Assembly (NCBI RefSeq): GCF_016919245.1
Contig: NZ_JAFEJA010000001.1
Location: 1,984,001-2,048,000 of the forward strand
Direction: 5' to 3'
DNA length: 64,000 nt
Origin: Streptomyces zhihengii
GTDB lineage: Bacteria > Actinomycetota > Actinomycetes > Streptomycetales > Streptomycetaceae
Positions 52,875 through 63,045 of this stretch are shown here, piece by piece. Every line of letters begins with the position of its first letter. Within the stretch, counting starts at the first letter, position 1. The position numbers were made by a program, and so were the translations under genes. The notes beneath the pieces are model-generated. The model was not told the DNA's origin. It was given only the letters and a program-made list of their open reading frames with translations, and ran no database searches.

Positions 52875-53906
52875 TCAGCCGGGGACCACGCTCTCGAACG
52901 CGTGGAGGTAGGCGTTGACGGGGCGGACCTCGCCGACCACGAGGCCGGCTTCCCGCATCCGGCTCTCCATGCTCGCCCGGGTGTGCTTGGCGCCTCCGAC
53001 GTTGAGGAGCAGCATCAGGTCCATGGCGGTGGTGAACCGCATGGAGGGCGAGTCGTCGACGAGGTTCTCGATGACGACCACCCGCGCCCCGGGACGGGCC
53101 GCGGCGATCACGTTCCGCAGGGTGCGGCGGGTGCTCTCGTCGTCCCATTCGAGGATGTTCTTGATGATGTAGACGTCGGCCTCGACGGGGACGGCCTCGC
53201 GGCAGTCGCCCGGGACGACGTCCACCCGCGCGGCGAGCGCGCCGCCGTCGCGCAGCCGGGGGTCGGCGCGCTCGACGACGCCCGGCAGGTCGAGCAGCGT
53301 GCCGCGCATCCCGGGGTACTTCTCCAGCAGGCTGGCGAGCACATGGCCCTGGCCGCCGCCGATGTCGGCGACGCCGGCGGCCCCGGTGAGGTCGAGGAGC
53401 TCGGCGACGTCCCGGGCGGACTGGACACTGGAGGTGGTCATGGCCCGGTTGAAGACGTGGGCCGACTCCTCGGCGTCCTCGTGGAGGTACGGGAAGAACT
53501 CCTTGCCGAACAGGTCCTCGAAGACGCTGTCGCCGGTGCGCACCGCCTCGTCGAGCCGGGGCCAGGCGGCCCAGGTCCACGGTTCGGTGCACCACAGGGC
53601 GATCCAGCGCAGGCTCTGGGGGTCGTCCTCGCGGAGCTGGCGGGACATGTCGGTGTGCGCGAAGCGCCCGTCCGGCTCCTCGCTGAAGACGCCGTAGCAG
53701 GTCAGCGCCCGCAGCAGGCGCCGCAGCGCCCGGGCGTCGGTCTTGACGGCCGCGGCCAGGTCCTCGGCGGACAGCGGCGTGTCGTCGAGGGCGTCGGCGA
53801 CGCCGAGGCGGGCCGTGGCGCGCACGGCGGCGGCGCAGGCCGCTCCGAAGACGAGCTCCCGCAGACGCATGGCGTCACGGGGCTTGGTGGTGGGTGCGGT
53901 GGTCAT
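52875..53906 (-). CDS. SAM-dependent O-methyltransferase
   Basis: Methyltransferase of 343 aa of the plant-type/antibiotic O-methyltransferase family (DnrK/TcmN-like). N-terminal dimerisation helices ([43 protein letters not shown]) precede the SAM site [20 protein letters not shown] and the later [14 protein letters not shown] and [11 protein letters not shown] segments. It lies convergent to the pigment operon and is not part of the classical whiE set, so a methylated pigment is possible. ATG 53904-53906 has only a weak ribosome site. Confidence 0.9.
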   Translation of the reverse strand: MTTAPTTKPRDAMRLRELVFGAACAAAVRATARLGVADALDDTPLSAEDLAAAVKTDARALRRLLRALTCYGVFSEEPDGRFAHTDMSRQLREDDPQSLRWIALWCTEPWTWAAWPRLDEAVRTGDSVFEDLFGKEFFPYLHEDAEESAHVFNRAMTTSSVQSARDVAELLDLTGAAGVADIGGGQGHVLASLLEKYPGMRGTLLDLPGVVERADPRLRDGGALAARVDVVPGDCREAVPVEADVYIIKNILEWDDESTRRTLRNVIAAARPGARVVVIENLVDDSPSMRFTTAMDLMLLLNVGGAKHTRASMESRMREAGLVVGEVRPVNAYLHAFESVVPG

Positions 53907-53947
53907 GCCGTCTCGTTTCTCGTGAGATGCCTGTCCCGTGGGCCGGG

Positions 53948-55018
53948 TCAGCACATTCCGGCGGGCTCGGAGACGCCGCACACGTTGGCGTCGAAGCGGT
54001 TGCCGGTGCCGGTGGTGTCGCGGTTGGCGAGGTCGGCGGCTCCGTTGCGCAGCACCAGGTTGTCGCGGACGACGTTGTTGGTGCCCGGCACGCCGACGAC
54101 GCTCTTGAACAGCACGACCCCGCCGGAGAACGGGGAGTCGCCCACGTTGTCGGAGATCCTGTTCCGCTCCACGAGGACGTCCTCGGTGCCGGTGAGCACG
54201 ATGCCGGCGCCCTGGATGCGGGGCAGCCGGGCCGTCGCGGGGCAGGACTTGTTGTTGGCGACGACCCAGTTGCGGCGGACCGTCAGGGCGCCCGCACGGG
54301 GCTTGGACTCGTCGCCGACGAGGAACAGGCCGGCGCAGTTGCCGGTGGCCGCGTTGTTCTCGACGACGAGGTTGCGCACCCGGCGCACGGTGGCGCCGAT
54401 CCGGTTGCCCGACATGTCGTTGCCGCTGATCCGGGTGCCGCGGGTGTCGGTGGCGCCGGCCTCCTCGGAGACCGTGTTGGCGACGAAGATGCCCGCGTCG
54501 CCGTTGCCGCGCACGGTGTTGCGGACCAGCAGGGAGCGGGTCGAGCGCTCCTGGGCGATGCCCCAGGTGCCGTTGTCGACGGAGGTCACCCGGCGGACCG
54601 TCAGACGGTCGGTCCAGGCGGCCCAGACGCCGCTCCTGGTGAAGCCCTCCAGACGGAGGGACTGCACGCGCACGCCCTCGACGGGGGCGCCGCGCTCGCC
54701 CTGCACGCAGATGCCGTTGCCGGCGGCGGCGCAGGAGTCCTCGGCCGGGGTGCCGGCGGCGGGCCTGATCACGGTCCGCGTCCCGGCGCCGCGCAGGGTC
54801 ACGTCCGGGGTGGTGATCCGTACGCTCTGGCGGTACGTGCCGGGGGCGAGGTGGACGGTGTCGCCCGGGCGGGCCGCGTCGACGGCCCGCTGGATCGACT
54901 GGCCGGGGGCGACGTGCAGGACGGCGTCGTGGTGGGACGAGGCGGGGGCGGCTGCGCCGATGCCGGAGGCGGCGAGGACGACCGCGCAGCCGGCGAGGGC
55001 GAATTGTCGTTTTGTCAT
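53948..55018 (-). CDS. secreted right-handed beta-helix protein
   Basis: Secreted protein of 356 aa. Signal peptide [26 protein letters not shown]. The remainder is a parallel beta-helix with repeated coils ending in N-rich turns, for example [38 protein letters not shown] and [17 protein letters not shown], of the NosD/pectate-lyase-like group. It begins [30 protein letters not shown], common in such proteins. No catalytic residues of a known lyase are recognisable. Four Cys near the end and middle may form disulfides. Gap to the methyltransferase is 41 bp, same strand. Confidence 0.87.
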   Translation of the reverse strand: MTKRQFALAGCAVVLAASGIGAAAPASSHHDAVLHVAPGQSIQRAVDAARPGDTVHLAPGTYRQSVRITTPDVTLRGAGTRTVIRPAAGTPAEDSCAAAGNGICVQGERGAPVEGVRVQSLRLEGFTRSGVWAAWTDRLTVRRVTSVDNGTWGIAQERSTRSLLVRNTVRGNGDAGIFVANTVSEEAGATDTRGTRISGNDMSGNRIGATVRRVRNLVVENNAATGNCAGLFLVGDESKPRAGALTVRRNWVVANNKSCPATARLPRIQGAGIVLTGTEDVLVERNRISDNVGDSPFSGGVVLFKSVVGVPGTNNVVRDNLVLRNGAADLANRDTTGTGNRFDANVCGVSEPAGMC

Positions 55019-55190
55019 AGTCCGAAGCTATGCGGCGTACCGCGCGAATCCGGATGAACCAGGCCGAACGCCGTCGTGTCGCGGCGTGGCGCGTCCCCGG
55101 GCAGCGCAATGGCCGGCCGGTGCCCGCGCGATTGCCCCGGCTGTGCGCAGCGGGTTCTGGGGAGGCGCCCCGACGCCCTATCGTGTGCGC

Positions 55191-56126
55191 ATGACTGTGC
55201 CCGAGCTGATCCGCATCGTCTCCCGTTCCTCCCCCATGGCCCTGGCCCAGGTGGAACGCGTCCGCGCCGCGCTGACGGCGCTTCACCCGGGTCTGCGCAC
55301 CGAGGTCGTGCCGGTGGTGACCACCGGGGACCGCTGGATGGGTGATCTCGCGCAGGTCGAGGGCAAGGGGGCGTTCACCAAGGAGGTGGACGCCGCGCTC
55401 CTCGCCGGCGAGGCCGATCTCGCCGTGCACTGCGTCAAGGACATCCCGGCCGACCGTCCGCTGCCGGCCGGGACGACGTTCGCCGCCTTCCTGGAGCGCG
55501 ACGACATCCGCGACGCCCTGGTCCACCCGGGCGGGCTGACGCTCGACGAACTGCCCGCGGGCACCCGGATCGGCACCTCCTCCGTGCGGCGCACCGCCCA
55601 GCTCGCCGCCTCCCACCCGCACCTGGAGTGCGTGGCGATGCGCGGCAACGCGAACCGGCGGCTGGAGAAGCTGCACGCGGGCGAGGCAGACGCGCTGCTG
55701 CTCGCCGTCTCCGGGCTCGAACGCATCGGGCGCCCCGACGTGATCACCCAGGTGCTGTCGCCGGAGATCATGTGCCCGCCGATCGGCGCCGGTGTCCTCG
55801 CCCTCCAGTGCCGCGAGCACGACACCGAGGTCGTCGACGCGGTGAGCGGCCTCGGCGACCCCGACGCCCATCGCGAGACCACGGCCGAACGGATGCTGCT
55901 GCACGTCCTCCAGGGCCACTGCAACAGCCCGATCGCCGGTTACGCCCGGGCGGAGCGCAACGGGGACCTGTCGCTGCGGGCGAAGGTCTTCACCCCCGAC
56001 GGCAAGACGGTCCTCAACGCCCACGAATGGGCCGGTCCGCTGGACCCGGCGACGCTCGGCACCTCGGTCGCCGTGGCCCTGCTCCGCCAGGGCGCGCGGG
56101 ACCTGATCGACTCCATCGCGCACTGA
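55191..56126 (+). CDS. hemC: hydroxymethylbilane synthase (porphobilinogen deaminase)
   Basis: Enzyme of 311 aa that joins four porphobilinogens into hydroxymethylbilane in haem and corrin synthesis. It contains [17 protein letters not shown], the segment [32 protein letters not shown] and [16 protein letters not shown]. The dipyrromethane cofactor Cys is present as Cys244 in [13 protein letters not shown]. It is alone, without hemA, hemD or hemB, so it is probably a second copy. No Shine-Dalgarno is obvious before ATG 55191; TATCGT lies 6 nt upstream. Confidence 0.93.
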   Translation: MTVPELIRIVSRSSPMALAQVERVRAALTALHPGLRTEVVPVVTTGDRWMGDLAQVEGKGAFTKEVDAALLAGEADLAVHCVKDIPADRPLPAGTTFAAFLERDDIRDALVHPGGLTLDELPAGTRIGTSSVRRTAQLAASHPHLECVAMRGNANRRLEKLHAGEADALLLAVSGLERIGRPDVITQVLSPEIMCPPIGAGVLALQCREHDTEVVDAVSGLGDPDAHRETTAERMLLHVLQGHCNSPIAGYARAERNGDLSLRAKVFTPDGKTVLNAHEWAGPLDPATLGTSVAVALLRQGARDLIDSIAH

Positions 56127-56139
56127 CCCGGCCGGCGGC

Positions 56140-57903
56140 CTACGCGCCGCCGTGCCAGGAGCGCCACAGGGCGGCGTACCGGCCGCCGGAGGCGACCAGT
56201 TCGTCATGGGTGCCGAGCTCGACGACGCGTCCGCCGTCGACGACGGCGACCCGGTCGGCGTCGTGCGCGGTCTGGAGCCGGTGGGCGATGGCGACGACCG
56301 TGCGGTCGGCCCGTACGGCGGCCATCGCGCGCTCCGCCTCGCGGGCCGTGGCCGGGTCGAGCAGCGCGGTCGCCTCGTCGAGGATCAGCGTGTGCGGGTC
56401 GGCCAGCACCACCCGCGCGAGGGAGAGCTGCTGGGCCTGCGCCGGGTCGAGACGGGTGCCGCCGGGGCCGAGCGGGGTGCCGAGCCCCTCGGGGAGATCC
56501 GCGGCCCAGCCGGCGCCGACCAGGGCCAGCGCGGCGCGCAGCTCGTCGTCGCCGGCCCGTGGCGCGGCGATCGTCAGATTGTCGCGCAGCGTCCCCAGGA
56601 ACACATGGTGTTCCTGCGTCACCAGCACCACCCGGCCGCCGAGTTCGCCCGCGGCCGCCAGGTCGGCGACCGGGACGCCGCCGAGGCGGACGCCGCCGGC
56701 CCGCGGCCGGTCCACCCCGGCGAGCAGCCTGCCGATCGTGGTCTTGCCCGCGCCCGAGGGGCCGACGATCGCCAGCCGCTCCCCCGGGTGCACCCGCAGG
56801 TGCACATCGGTCAGGACGTCCCGGCCCCCGGCGTAGGCGAAGTGGACGCCGCTCATCTCGATCCGGTCGTCCGCGGGCTGCGCCACCCCGGGCACCGGTT
56901 CCGCGGCGGCGAGGGCGACGCCCTCGATCCTCGCCAGGGCCGCCCCGCTGCGCTGGAACTGCTCGGCCCACATCAGCAGCCGGTCGAACGGGTCGGTGAG
57001 CTGCCACATGTAGAGGCTGCCCGTGACCACCGTGCCGAGGGCCGTCCGCCCGTCGAGGTGGGCCCAGCCGCCCGCCAGCAGGGTCGTGGCCACCGGCAGC
57101 ACATGGGCGAACTCGTTGACCGGGAAGAGGACGGACCGCAGGAACAGGGTGCGGCGGACGGCTCCGTAGGAGGCGCCGATGGCACGGTCGGCCTCCGCCA
57201 CGCGCCGTGCCGCGAGGCCGAACACCTCGACCGTGCGGGCGCCTTCGGCGGTGGCGGAGACGCTTCCGGCGGCGTCGGACGAGGCCTCGCCCTCGGCCAG
57301 GTACGCCGCCCGCGCACGGGCGAGGTACCAGCGGACCGACCCCCACACCAGCGGCAGCGCGGTGAGCGCCCACAGCCCGAGCAGCGGGTCCAGCAGGAGG
57401 ACGGCGGCGTAGACGAACAGGATCTGCGCGACGGCGACGGCGACTTCGGGGACCGCGACGCACAGGGTGGTGGCCACGGTGGTGACGTCCATGGCCGCGC
57501 GGATCGTCAGGTCGCCCGTACCGGTGCGGGCGACGACGGAGGGCGGCAGCGCGAGCGCCCGGTCGACGGTGTCCTCCCGCAGCCGGGCGAGGGCGCGCTC
57601 GCCGAACCGGTGGGAGCCGCGCAGCGAGAACCGGGTCAGCACGAGCTGGACGAGGGCGCAGACCACGGCGGCCAGCGCGAGCCGGTCGACCGACCCGGTG
57701 GTGGCCTCGCCCGCCTCCAGGAGGGTGACGATCCTGCCCAGCAGCCAGGGGCCCGCGAGCCCGGCGACGGCGGCGAGGGAGGTCAGCAGGACGATGCCGG
57801 CCATCGCCCACCGGTCGGCCATGACCAGGCGCACCACCGCGCGGCGCACGGTCGCCCGGTCGGCGACCGGGAGCCGCGGCTGCCCCGCTGCGTCCGCGGT
57901 CAC
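56140..57903 (-). CDS. ABC exporter half-transporter B (active Walker A)
   Basis: Half-transporter of 587 aa with six predicted membrane helices (residues about 30-310) and a C-terminal ATPase. Walker A GPSGAGKTTIG, Walker B TLILDEATALLD and the H-loop AIAHRLQT are intact, but the signature motif is degenerate (RLDPAQAQQLSLARV instead of LSGGQ). It complements the upstream subunit, whose signature is good and Walker A bad, so the pair forms a heterodimer with one catalytic site. Start is the GTG at 57901-57903 with GGAGGGGGAG ahead. In the expected frame the partner's TGA overlaps this GTG as GTGA; in the given sequence the two frames are fused by a 2-bp change in the repeats upstream. Confidence 0.88.
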   Translation of the reverse strand: MTADAAGQPRLPVADRATVRRAVVRLVMADRWAMAGIVLLTSLAAVAGLAGPWLLGRIVTLLEAGEATTGSVDRLALAAVVCALVQLVLTRFSLRGSHRFGERALARLREDTVDRALALPPSVVARTGTGDLTIRAAMDVTTVATTLCVAVPEVAVAVAQILFVYAAVLLLDPLLGLWALTALPLVWGSVRWYLARARAAYLAEGEASSDAAGSVSATAEGARTVEVFGLAARRVAEADRAIGASYGAVRRTLFLRSVLFPVNEFAHVLPVATTLLAGGWAHLDGRTALGTVVTGSLYMWQLTDPFDRLLMWAEQFQRSGAALARIEGVALAAAEPVPGVAQPADDRIEMSGVHFAYAGGRDVLTDVHLRVHPGERLAIVGPSGAGKTTIGRLLAGVDRPRAGGVRLGGVPVADLAAAGELGGRVVLVTQEHHVFLGTLRDNLTIAAPRAGDDELRAALALVGAGWAADLPEGLGTPLGPGGTRLDPAQAQQLSLARVVLADPHTLILDEATALLDPATAREAERAMAAVRADRTVVAIAHRLQTAHDADRVAVVDGGRVVELGTHDELVASGGRYAALWRSWHGGA

Positions 57904-60245
57904 CGCTCCCCCTCCGTCCGCGCCGCCCCGGGGCCCTTCCGGCCGGGCGCGGGAGCTGCGGCACCCCCGGGAGGACCGGGCACGGGGGCATCCGGGGCCT
58001 CGGCGGCCCGGCGGGGGCCGGGCACGGGGGTGTCCGGGGCGGGCGGGGGCGGGGCTTCGTCGTCCCGGCGCGGGGGCGGGGCCTCGGTGGCCCCGCGGGG
58101 GTCCGGGGCAGGGCCGTCCGGGGCGGGCGGGGGCGAGGGGGCGGCGGCCCGGCGCGAAAGCGGGGCTTCGGTGGCGGCCCGGCCCGAGGGCGGGGCGGCG
58201 GCGGCCCCGCAGGGGTCCGGCGCAGGGCCGTCCGCGGCCGGCGAGGGAGAGGGGGCGGCGGCCCGGCGCGAAAGCGGGGCCTCGGTGGTGGCGCGGCCCG
58301 AGGGCGGGGCGGCGGCGGCCCCGCAGGGGTCCGGCGCAGGGCCGTCCGCGGCCGCGAGGGAGAGGGGCGGCGGCCCGGCGCGAAAGCGGGGCCTCGGTGG
58401 TGGCGCGGCCCGAGGGCGGGGCGGCGGCGGCCCCGCAGGGGTCCGGCGCAGGGCCGTCCGCGGCCGGCGAGGGAGAGGGGGCGGCGGCCCGGCGCGAAAG
58501 CGGGGCCTCGGTGGTGGCGCGGAGGACCAGGGCGCGGTAGTCCGGGTGGGTGCGCAGCAGTTCCGGGTGGGTGCCGGAGGCGGTGATCTGGCCGTCGACG
58601 AGGAGGTGCACCTCGTCGCACCGGTCGAGCAGCAGCGGTGAGGTGCCGGCGATCAGGGTCGTGCGGCCGGCCCGGGCCGCGCGGACCCGGTCGGCGACCT
58701 CCGCCTCGGTGTGGGCGTCCAGCGCCGACGTCGGCTCGACGAGCAGCAGCACCTCGGGGTCGGCGAGCAGGGCCCGCACCAGGCGCAGGCGCTGGCGCTG
58801 GCCGCCGGAGACGTTGCCCGCCCGGGGGTCGAGCCGTGCGGCGGTGCCGCCGGGCAGGGCCTGCGCCACGTCCTCGGCGACCGCCGCCCGCAGGGCCTCC
58901 GCGAGGGCCCGCGGCGGGGCGGGCACACCGGGCTGCACGGCCTCGCGCAGGGGCCCGGCGAAGAGATGGGCGTCGTTGTCCGCGACCAGGATCCGGCGGC
59001 GGACGTCGGCGAGGGGGATCGCGGCCAGCCGCGCCCCGCCCCAGGTCGCGCCGGAGTCGGTGAAGCGGGCCAGCCGGTCGGTGACGGCGCGTGCCTCGTC
59101 GAGCCGTGCGCTCACCAGTCCGGCCGTGCGACCGGGCCGCAGCGTGAGCCCGGAGACGGGGTCGTGCAGGGCCGCCGGGCCGCCGGGCGCGGGCACGGCG
59201 CCGGGGGTGCCCGCCGGGTCGGCGACACCGGGTTCCAGGGCGAGGATGCCGACGACCCTGCGGGCGGCGACCAGGCCCCGGGGGACGTCGTCCGCGCCCT
59301 CCACGAAGAACCAGACCGGGACGAGGAGGGAGGCGACGTACCCGTAGACCGCGACCGTCTCCCCCACCGTGATGTCGCCCGCGGCCGCCATCCGCGCCGC
59401 GATCCAGGTGACGAGGGCCAGGAACAGCACGGGAAGACACGCGCCGACGGCCTGCACCCAGCTCGTGAACGCGGCCACCCGGTATCCGTCCGCGAGGAGC
59501 GCCCGTGAACGCTCGCGGTAGCGGTGCCCGTGGGCCGCCTTGCCGCCGAGGCCGCCGAGCACGCCCAGTCCGGACACGATGTCCTCCGCCCGGGCGGTGA
59601 GGCGCCCCTGCTTCTCCCGGTAGGCGCTCTCGGCGCCGTGCAGCCGCCCCAGCAGCGGACCGACGGCGAGGGCCAGCAGCGGCACGCCGAGGAGCACGAC
59701 CGCGGCCAGGGTGCCGGAGACGCCGAGGAGCAGTGCCGCGGTCGCGCCGTACGCCACGACGGCGCCGATGCCCGGCCCGGTGACGGTCAGCGCGCGGGCG
59801 ATCCGGCCCGTGTCGCCCGCCTGAAGCTGTGTCAGCTCCCCCGCCGACACCTTGGCGGGCAGCGTGGCGCCGAGGGCCGCGACATGGCGGACGACGACCT
59901 GGAGCGTGCGGTAGGCAGCGTCCGTCCTGACCATCGTCATGGTGCGGTGGCGCAGCATGCCGAGGACGGCGACGACGACGCCGGTCGCGACGATCGCGGC
60001 GGACCAGCCCAGCAGGGCGCCCCCGTCCCGCGCCCGCAGCCCGTCGTCGACGGCGCGGGACAGCAGGTACGGGGGCACGATCAGCGCGCACATCCACAGG
60101 GTGCCCCAGAGCGTGCCCAGCAGGACGCGGTGGAGCTGTGCGACCGTCAGCCACCACAGGAACCGCAGCGGGCCGCGGATGTCCGGTGTGCCGGGGTCGG
60201 CGTGCGGGACGTGGGAGAGACGGCGGCCGGTGCGCCCGGCCGGCA

Positions 60246-60246
<1 letters not shown>
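57900..60246 (-). CDS. ABC exporter half-transporter A (degenerate ATP site), frame-shifted in the linker repeats
   Basis: Half-transporter with six predicted helices and a C-terminal ATPase domain. No Walker A GKS/T is present (the position reads GLVSARLDEARAV), the signature NVSGGQRQRLRLVRALL is intact, Walker B is LLLVEPTSALD (Asp replaced by Val) and the H-loop His is Ser (TSPLLL). A Pro/Ala-rich tail of 38-aa repeats follows. One repeat copy is 112 instead of 114 bp, which shifts the frame and fuses the ORF in frame to the downstream gene (1368 aa from GTG 60246). Adding 2 bp gives 783 codons ending with TGA at 57900-57902, exactly overlapping the next GTG. GTG 60244-60246 shares one base with the preceding stop. 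Confidence 0.8.
58147..58520 (-). repeat. 114-bp tandem repeats encoding the ABC linker
   Basis: Copies start at 58147 (114 bp), 58261 (112 bp), 58373 (114 bp) and a partial at 58487; a more diverged unit lies at about 58060-58146. Each intact copy encodes 38 residues beginning [19 protein letters not shown] on the minus strand. The 112-bp copy lacks one G in a G-run and one G in GCCGGCGAG, breaking the frame. Confidence 0.9.
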
Positions 60247-60881
<635 letters not shown>

Positions 60882-61152
60882 GGCGGGCAGTATGGACGAC
60901 GAACCTGTCAGAGGCCAATGCGTGCCGCCCGGTACGGGGCACATCCGGCGGGCAGTTGCCGGTCCCGCACCCCCGGGACCGGGTGCCGCCGGCCCCCGCG
61001 TCCACCCCTGCCGACCCCTGACATCCGCCGCCCGCACCGCCCCGGATCAGGGGTGTCCCCGTACCCGGCACCCGACTACGGTGACGGGGAGGTGTGCCGG
61101 GCCTGTGTGCCCGGCCCGCGACCGGTACACGAAGCGATACGGGGGTGGCACC

Positions 61153-62025
61153 GTGCACGGCGGTGACGGGGGCGGCGACGGGACGGGCCGGCTGCTCGCG
61201 GTCAGCGACCTCCACTCGGCGATCGGCGACAACCGGCAGCACGTCGACGCGGTGCGGCCGATGTCGGACGGCGACTGGCTCGTGGTCGCCGGGGACGTGG
61301 CCGAGACGAGTACGGACATCGAGGCGACCCTGCGCACCCTGGCGGGCCGCTTCGCGAAGGTCGTCTGGGCCCCCGGCAACCACGAGCTGTGGACCGTCCC
61401 CTCCGATCCGCTGCAACTGCGCGGCGAGAAGCGCTACCGCCATCTCGTGGAGATGTGCCGGGAGTTGGGCGTGGTGACCCCGGAGGACCCCTATCCGGTC
61501 TGGCGGGGGCCCGGCGGACCGCTCACCGTGGCACCGCTGTTCGTGCTGTACGACTACACCTTCCGCACGCCCACGGCGTCGTCCAAGGAGGAGTCGCTGG
61601 CGCAGGCCGAGAAGGCGGGCATCGTCTGCACCGACGAGTACCTGCTCGACCCCGCGCCGTACGCCGGACGCGACGCCTGGTGCCGGGCCCGGGTGATGGA
61701 GACCGAGGAGCGGCTCGCGGCCGTGGACCCGTCGGCCCCGCTGGTCCTGGTGAACCACTTCCCGCTGGTCCGCGAGCCCACCAGGGTGCTGCGCTACCCG
61801 GAGTTCGCCCAGTGGTGCGGCACCGAGCTGACCGCCGACTGGCATGTGCGGTTCCCGACGGCGGCCGTCGTCTACGGGCACCTCCACATCCCCCGCACCA
61901 CCTGGCACGACGGCGTCCGCTTCGAGGAGGTGTCGCTCGGCTATCCGCGCGAGTGGCGCGCCCGCGGCCTGCCCCTGGGGACGAACCCGTGCCGTCAGAT
62001 CTTTCCCGAGCTGGAGAAGGCGTGA
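61153..62025 (+). CDS. metallophosphoesterase
   Basis: Calcineurin-like phosphoesterase of 290 aa. All metal motifs are visible: LLAVSDLHSA (DxH), VVAGDVAE (GD), WAPGNHELW (GNHE), VLVNHFP and VVYGHLHIPRTTW (GHxH). The substrate is unknown. It is coupled to the phosphopantetheinyl transferase gene by a GTGA overlap, a pairing I recall from other Streptomyces. GTG 61153-61155 follows a GGGGGTGG stretch. Confidence 0.9.
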   Translation: MHGGDGGGDGTGRLLAVSDLHSAIGDNRQHVDAVRPMSDGDWLVVAGDVAETSTDIEATLRTLAGRFAKVVWAPGNHELWTVPSDPLQLRGEKRYRHLVEMCRELGVVTPEDPYPVWRGPGGPLTVAPLFVLYDYTFRTPTASSKEESLAQAEKAGIVCTDEYLLDPAPYAGRDAWCRARVMETEERLAAVDPSAPLVLVNHFPLVREPTRVLRYPEFAQWCGTELTADWHVRFPTAAVVYGHLHIPRTTWHDGVRFEEVSLGYPREWRARGLPLGTNPCRQIFPELEKA

Positions 62026-62762
62026 TCGAGGACATCCTGCCCGCGGGCATACGGTTCGCCGAGGCGTTCGACGACAGCGAGGCACCCGACTGGTTCCCGG
62101 AGGAGGAGGCGCTGGTCGCGCGGGCCGTGGAGAAGCGTCGCCGCGAGTTCGCGACCGTCCGCCGCCTCGCCCGCACCGCGCTGGGCTCGCTCGGCGTGCC
62201 GAAGGTGCCGCTGCTGCCGGGCAAGCGCGGGGCGCCGCAGTGGCCGGACGGGATCGTCGGCAGCATGACCCACTGCGCCGGGTACCGGGGGGCGGTGGCG
62301 ACGCGGGGTTGCGACTTCGCCTCCGTCGGCATCGACGCCGAGCCCCACGAGCGGCTGCCCCAGGGCGTGATGGACGCGGTGTCCCTCCCCGAGGAGCGGG
62401 AGCGGCTGGCCGCGTGGCCGGCGCTCGCCGCCGGGGTCTTCGCGGACCGGCTGCTGTTCAGCGCGAAGGAGTCGGTCTTCAAGACGTGGTACCCGCTGAC
62501 CGGGCGGGAGCTGGGCTTCGACGAGGCGTCGATCACCTTCACCTGCGAGACGGCGGTCTCGGGCAGCTTCGGCGCCCGGCTGCTGGTGCCGGGCCCCGAG
62601 GTGGACGGGCAGCGGGTGGACCGCTTCACCGGCCGCTGGACGGCGCGGCGGGGGCTGGTGCTGACGGCGATCACCCTGCCCGCCGTCCGGATCCCCGCCC
62701 GGGCGGCGCACGAGGACACCGCCCGCCGGACGGCCCAGGACCTCGCCCGGCGGGAGCCGTAG
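62022..62762 (+). CDS. 4'-phosphopantetheinyl transferase (Sfp/EntD type)
   Basis: Transferase of 246 aa that moves phosphopantetheine from CoA to carrier-protein serines. It has IVGSMTHCAGYRGAVAT, the magnesium motif SVGIDAEPHERLP and the C-terminal FSAKESVFKTWYPLTGRELGFDEASI (KExxxK). It is of the EntD/SePptII-like subgroup common in Streptomyces secondary metabolism. The GTG overlaps the phosphoesterase stop. A plausible client is the spore-pigment ACP at 51682. Confidence 0.93.
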   Translation: MIEDILPAGIRFAEAFDDSEAPDWFPEEEALVARAVEKRRREFATVRRLARTALGSLGVPKVPLLPGKRGAPQWPDGIVGSMTHCAGYRGAVATRGCDFASVGIDAEPHERLPQGVMDAVSLPEERERLAAWPALAAGVFADRLLFSAKESVFKTWYPLTGRELGFDEASITFTCETAVSGSFGARLLVPGPEVDGQRVDRFTGRWTARRGLVLTAITLPAVRIPARAAHEDTARRTAQDLARREP

Positions 62763-62788
62763 CGGCCTCCGCGAGCCGCGCATCCGCT

Positions 62789-62831
62789 CCGCTGCGGGCC
62801 CCGGGGGGTGCGACCCCGGGGCCCGCAGCGG
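62789..62831 (+). terminator. terminator after the phosphopantetheinyl transferase
   Basis: Perfect 18-bp inverted repeat (62789-62806 against 62814-62831) with a 7-nt loop, 27 bp after the stop codon. Confidence 0.88.
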
Positions 62832-62932
62832 CCTGACCGGGGTCCGACCCCCGGCCCTGCACCTGCCCCGCATTGGCACACGCGCCCCGAGCGCCTCACC
62901 CGCCGCACCCGTCACGGGCCGCGAAGATCGAC

Positions 62933-62979
62933 TTTACTAAACCATTACCTTAACTAAACGGTTTACTAGACAACGTTGT
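62933..62979. promoter_or_regulatory. AT-rich operator region of the ROK gene
   Basis: A strikingly AT-rich stretch in this GC-rich DNA. TTTACTA occurs at 62933 and 62962, ACTAAAC at 62936 and 62953 (17 bp apart), TAAACGGTTTA is palindromic at 62955-62965, and ACAACGTTGT is a perfect 10-bp palindrome at 62970-62979. It lies 67 bp upstream of the ROK start and is a likely repressor/promoter site. Confidence 0.6.
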
Positions 62980-63045
62980 CAGATGCGGCCAGAGTGTGCC
63001 CCACGGGGCGAGGGACCGCTTCCCTCCAGGAAAGAGGTGGACGAC

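Noticed and set aside
58147..58520. Tandem repeats as a CRISPR array
   Set aside because: Units are contiguous with no spacers and encode a coding linker; no cas genes are present.
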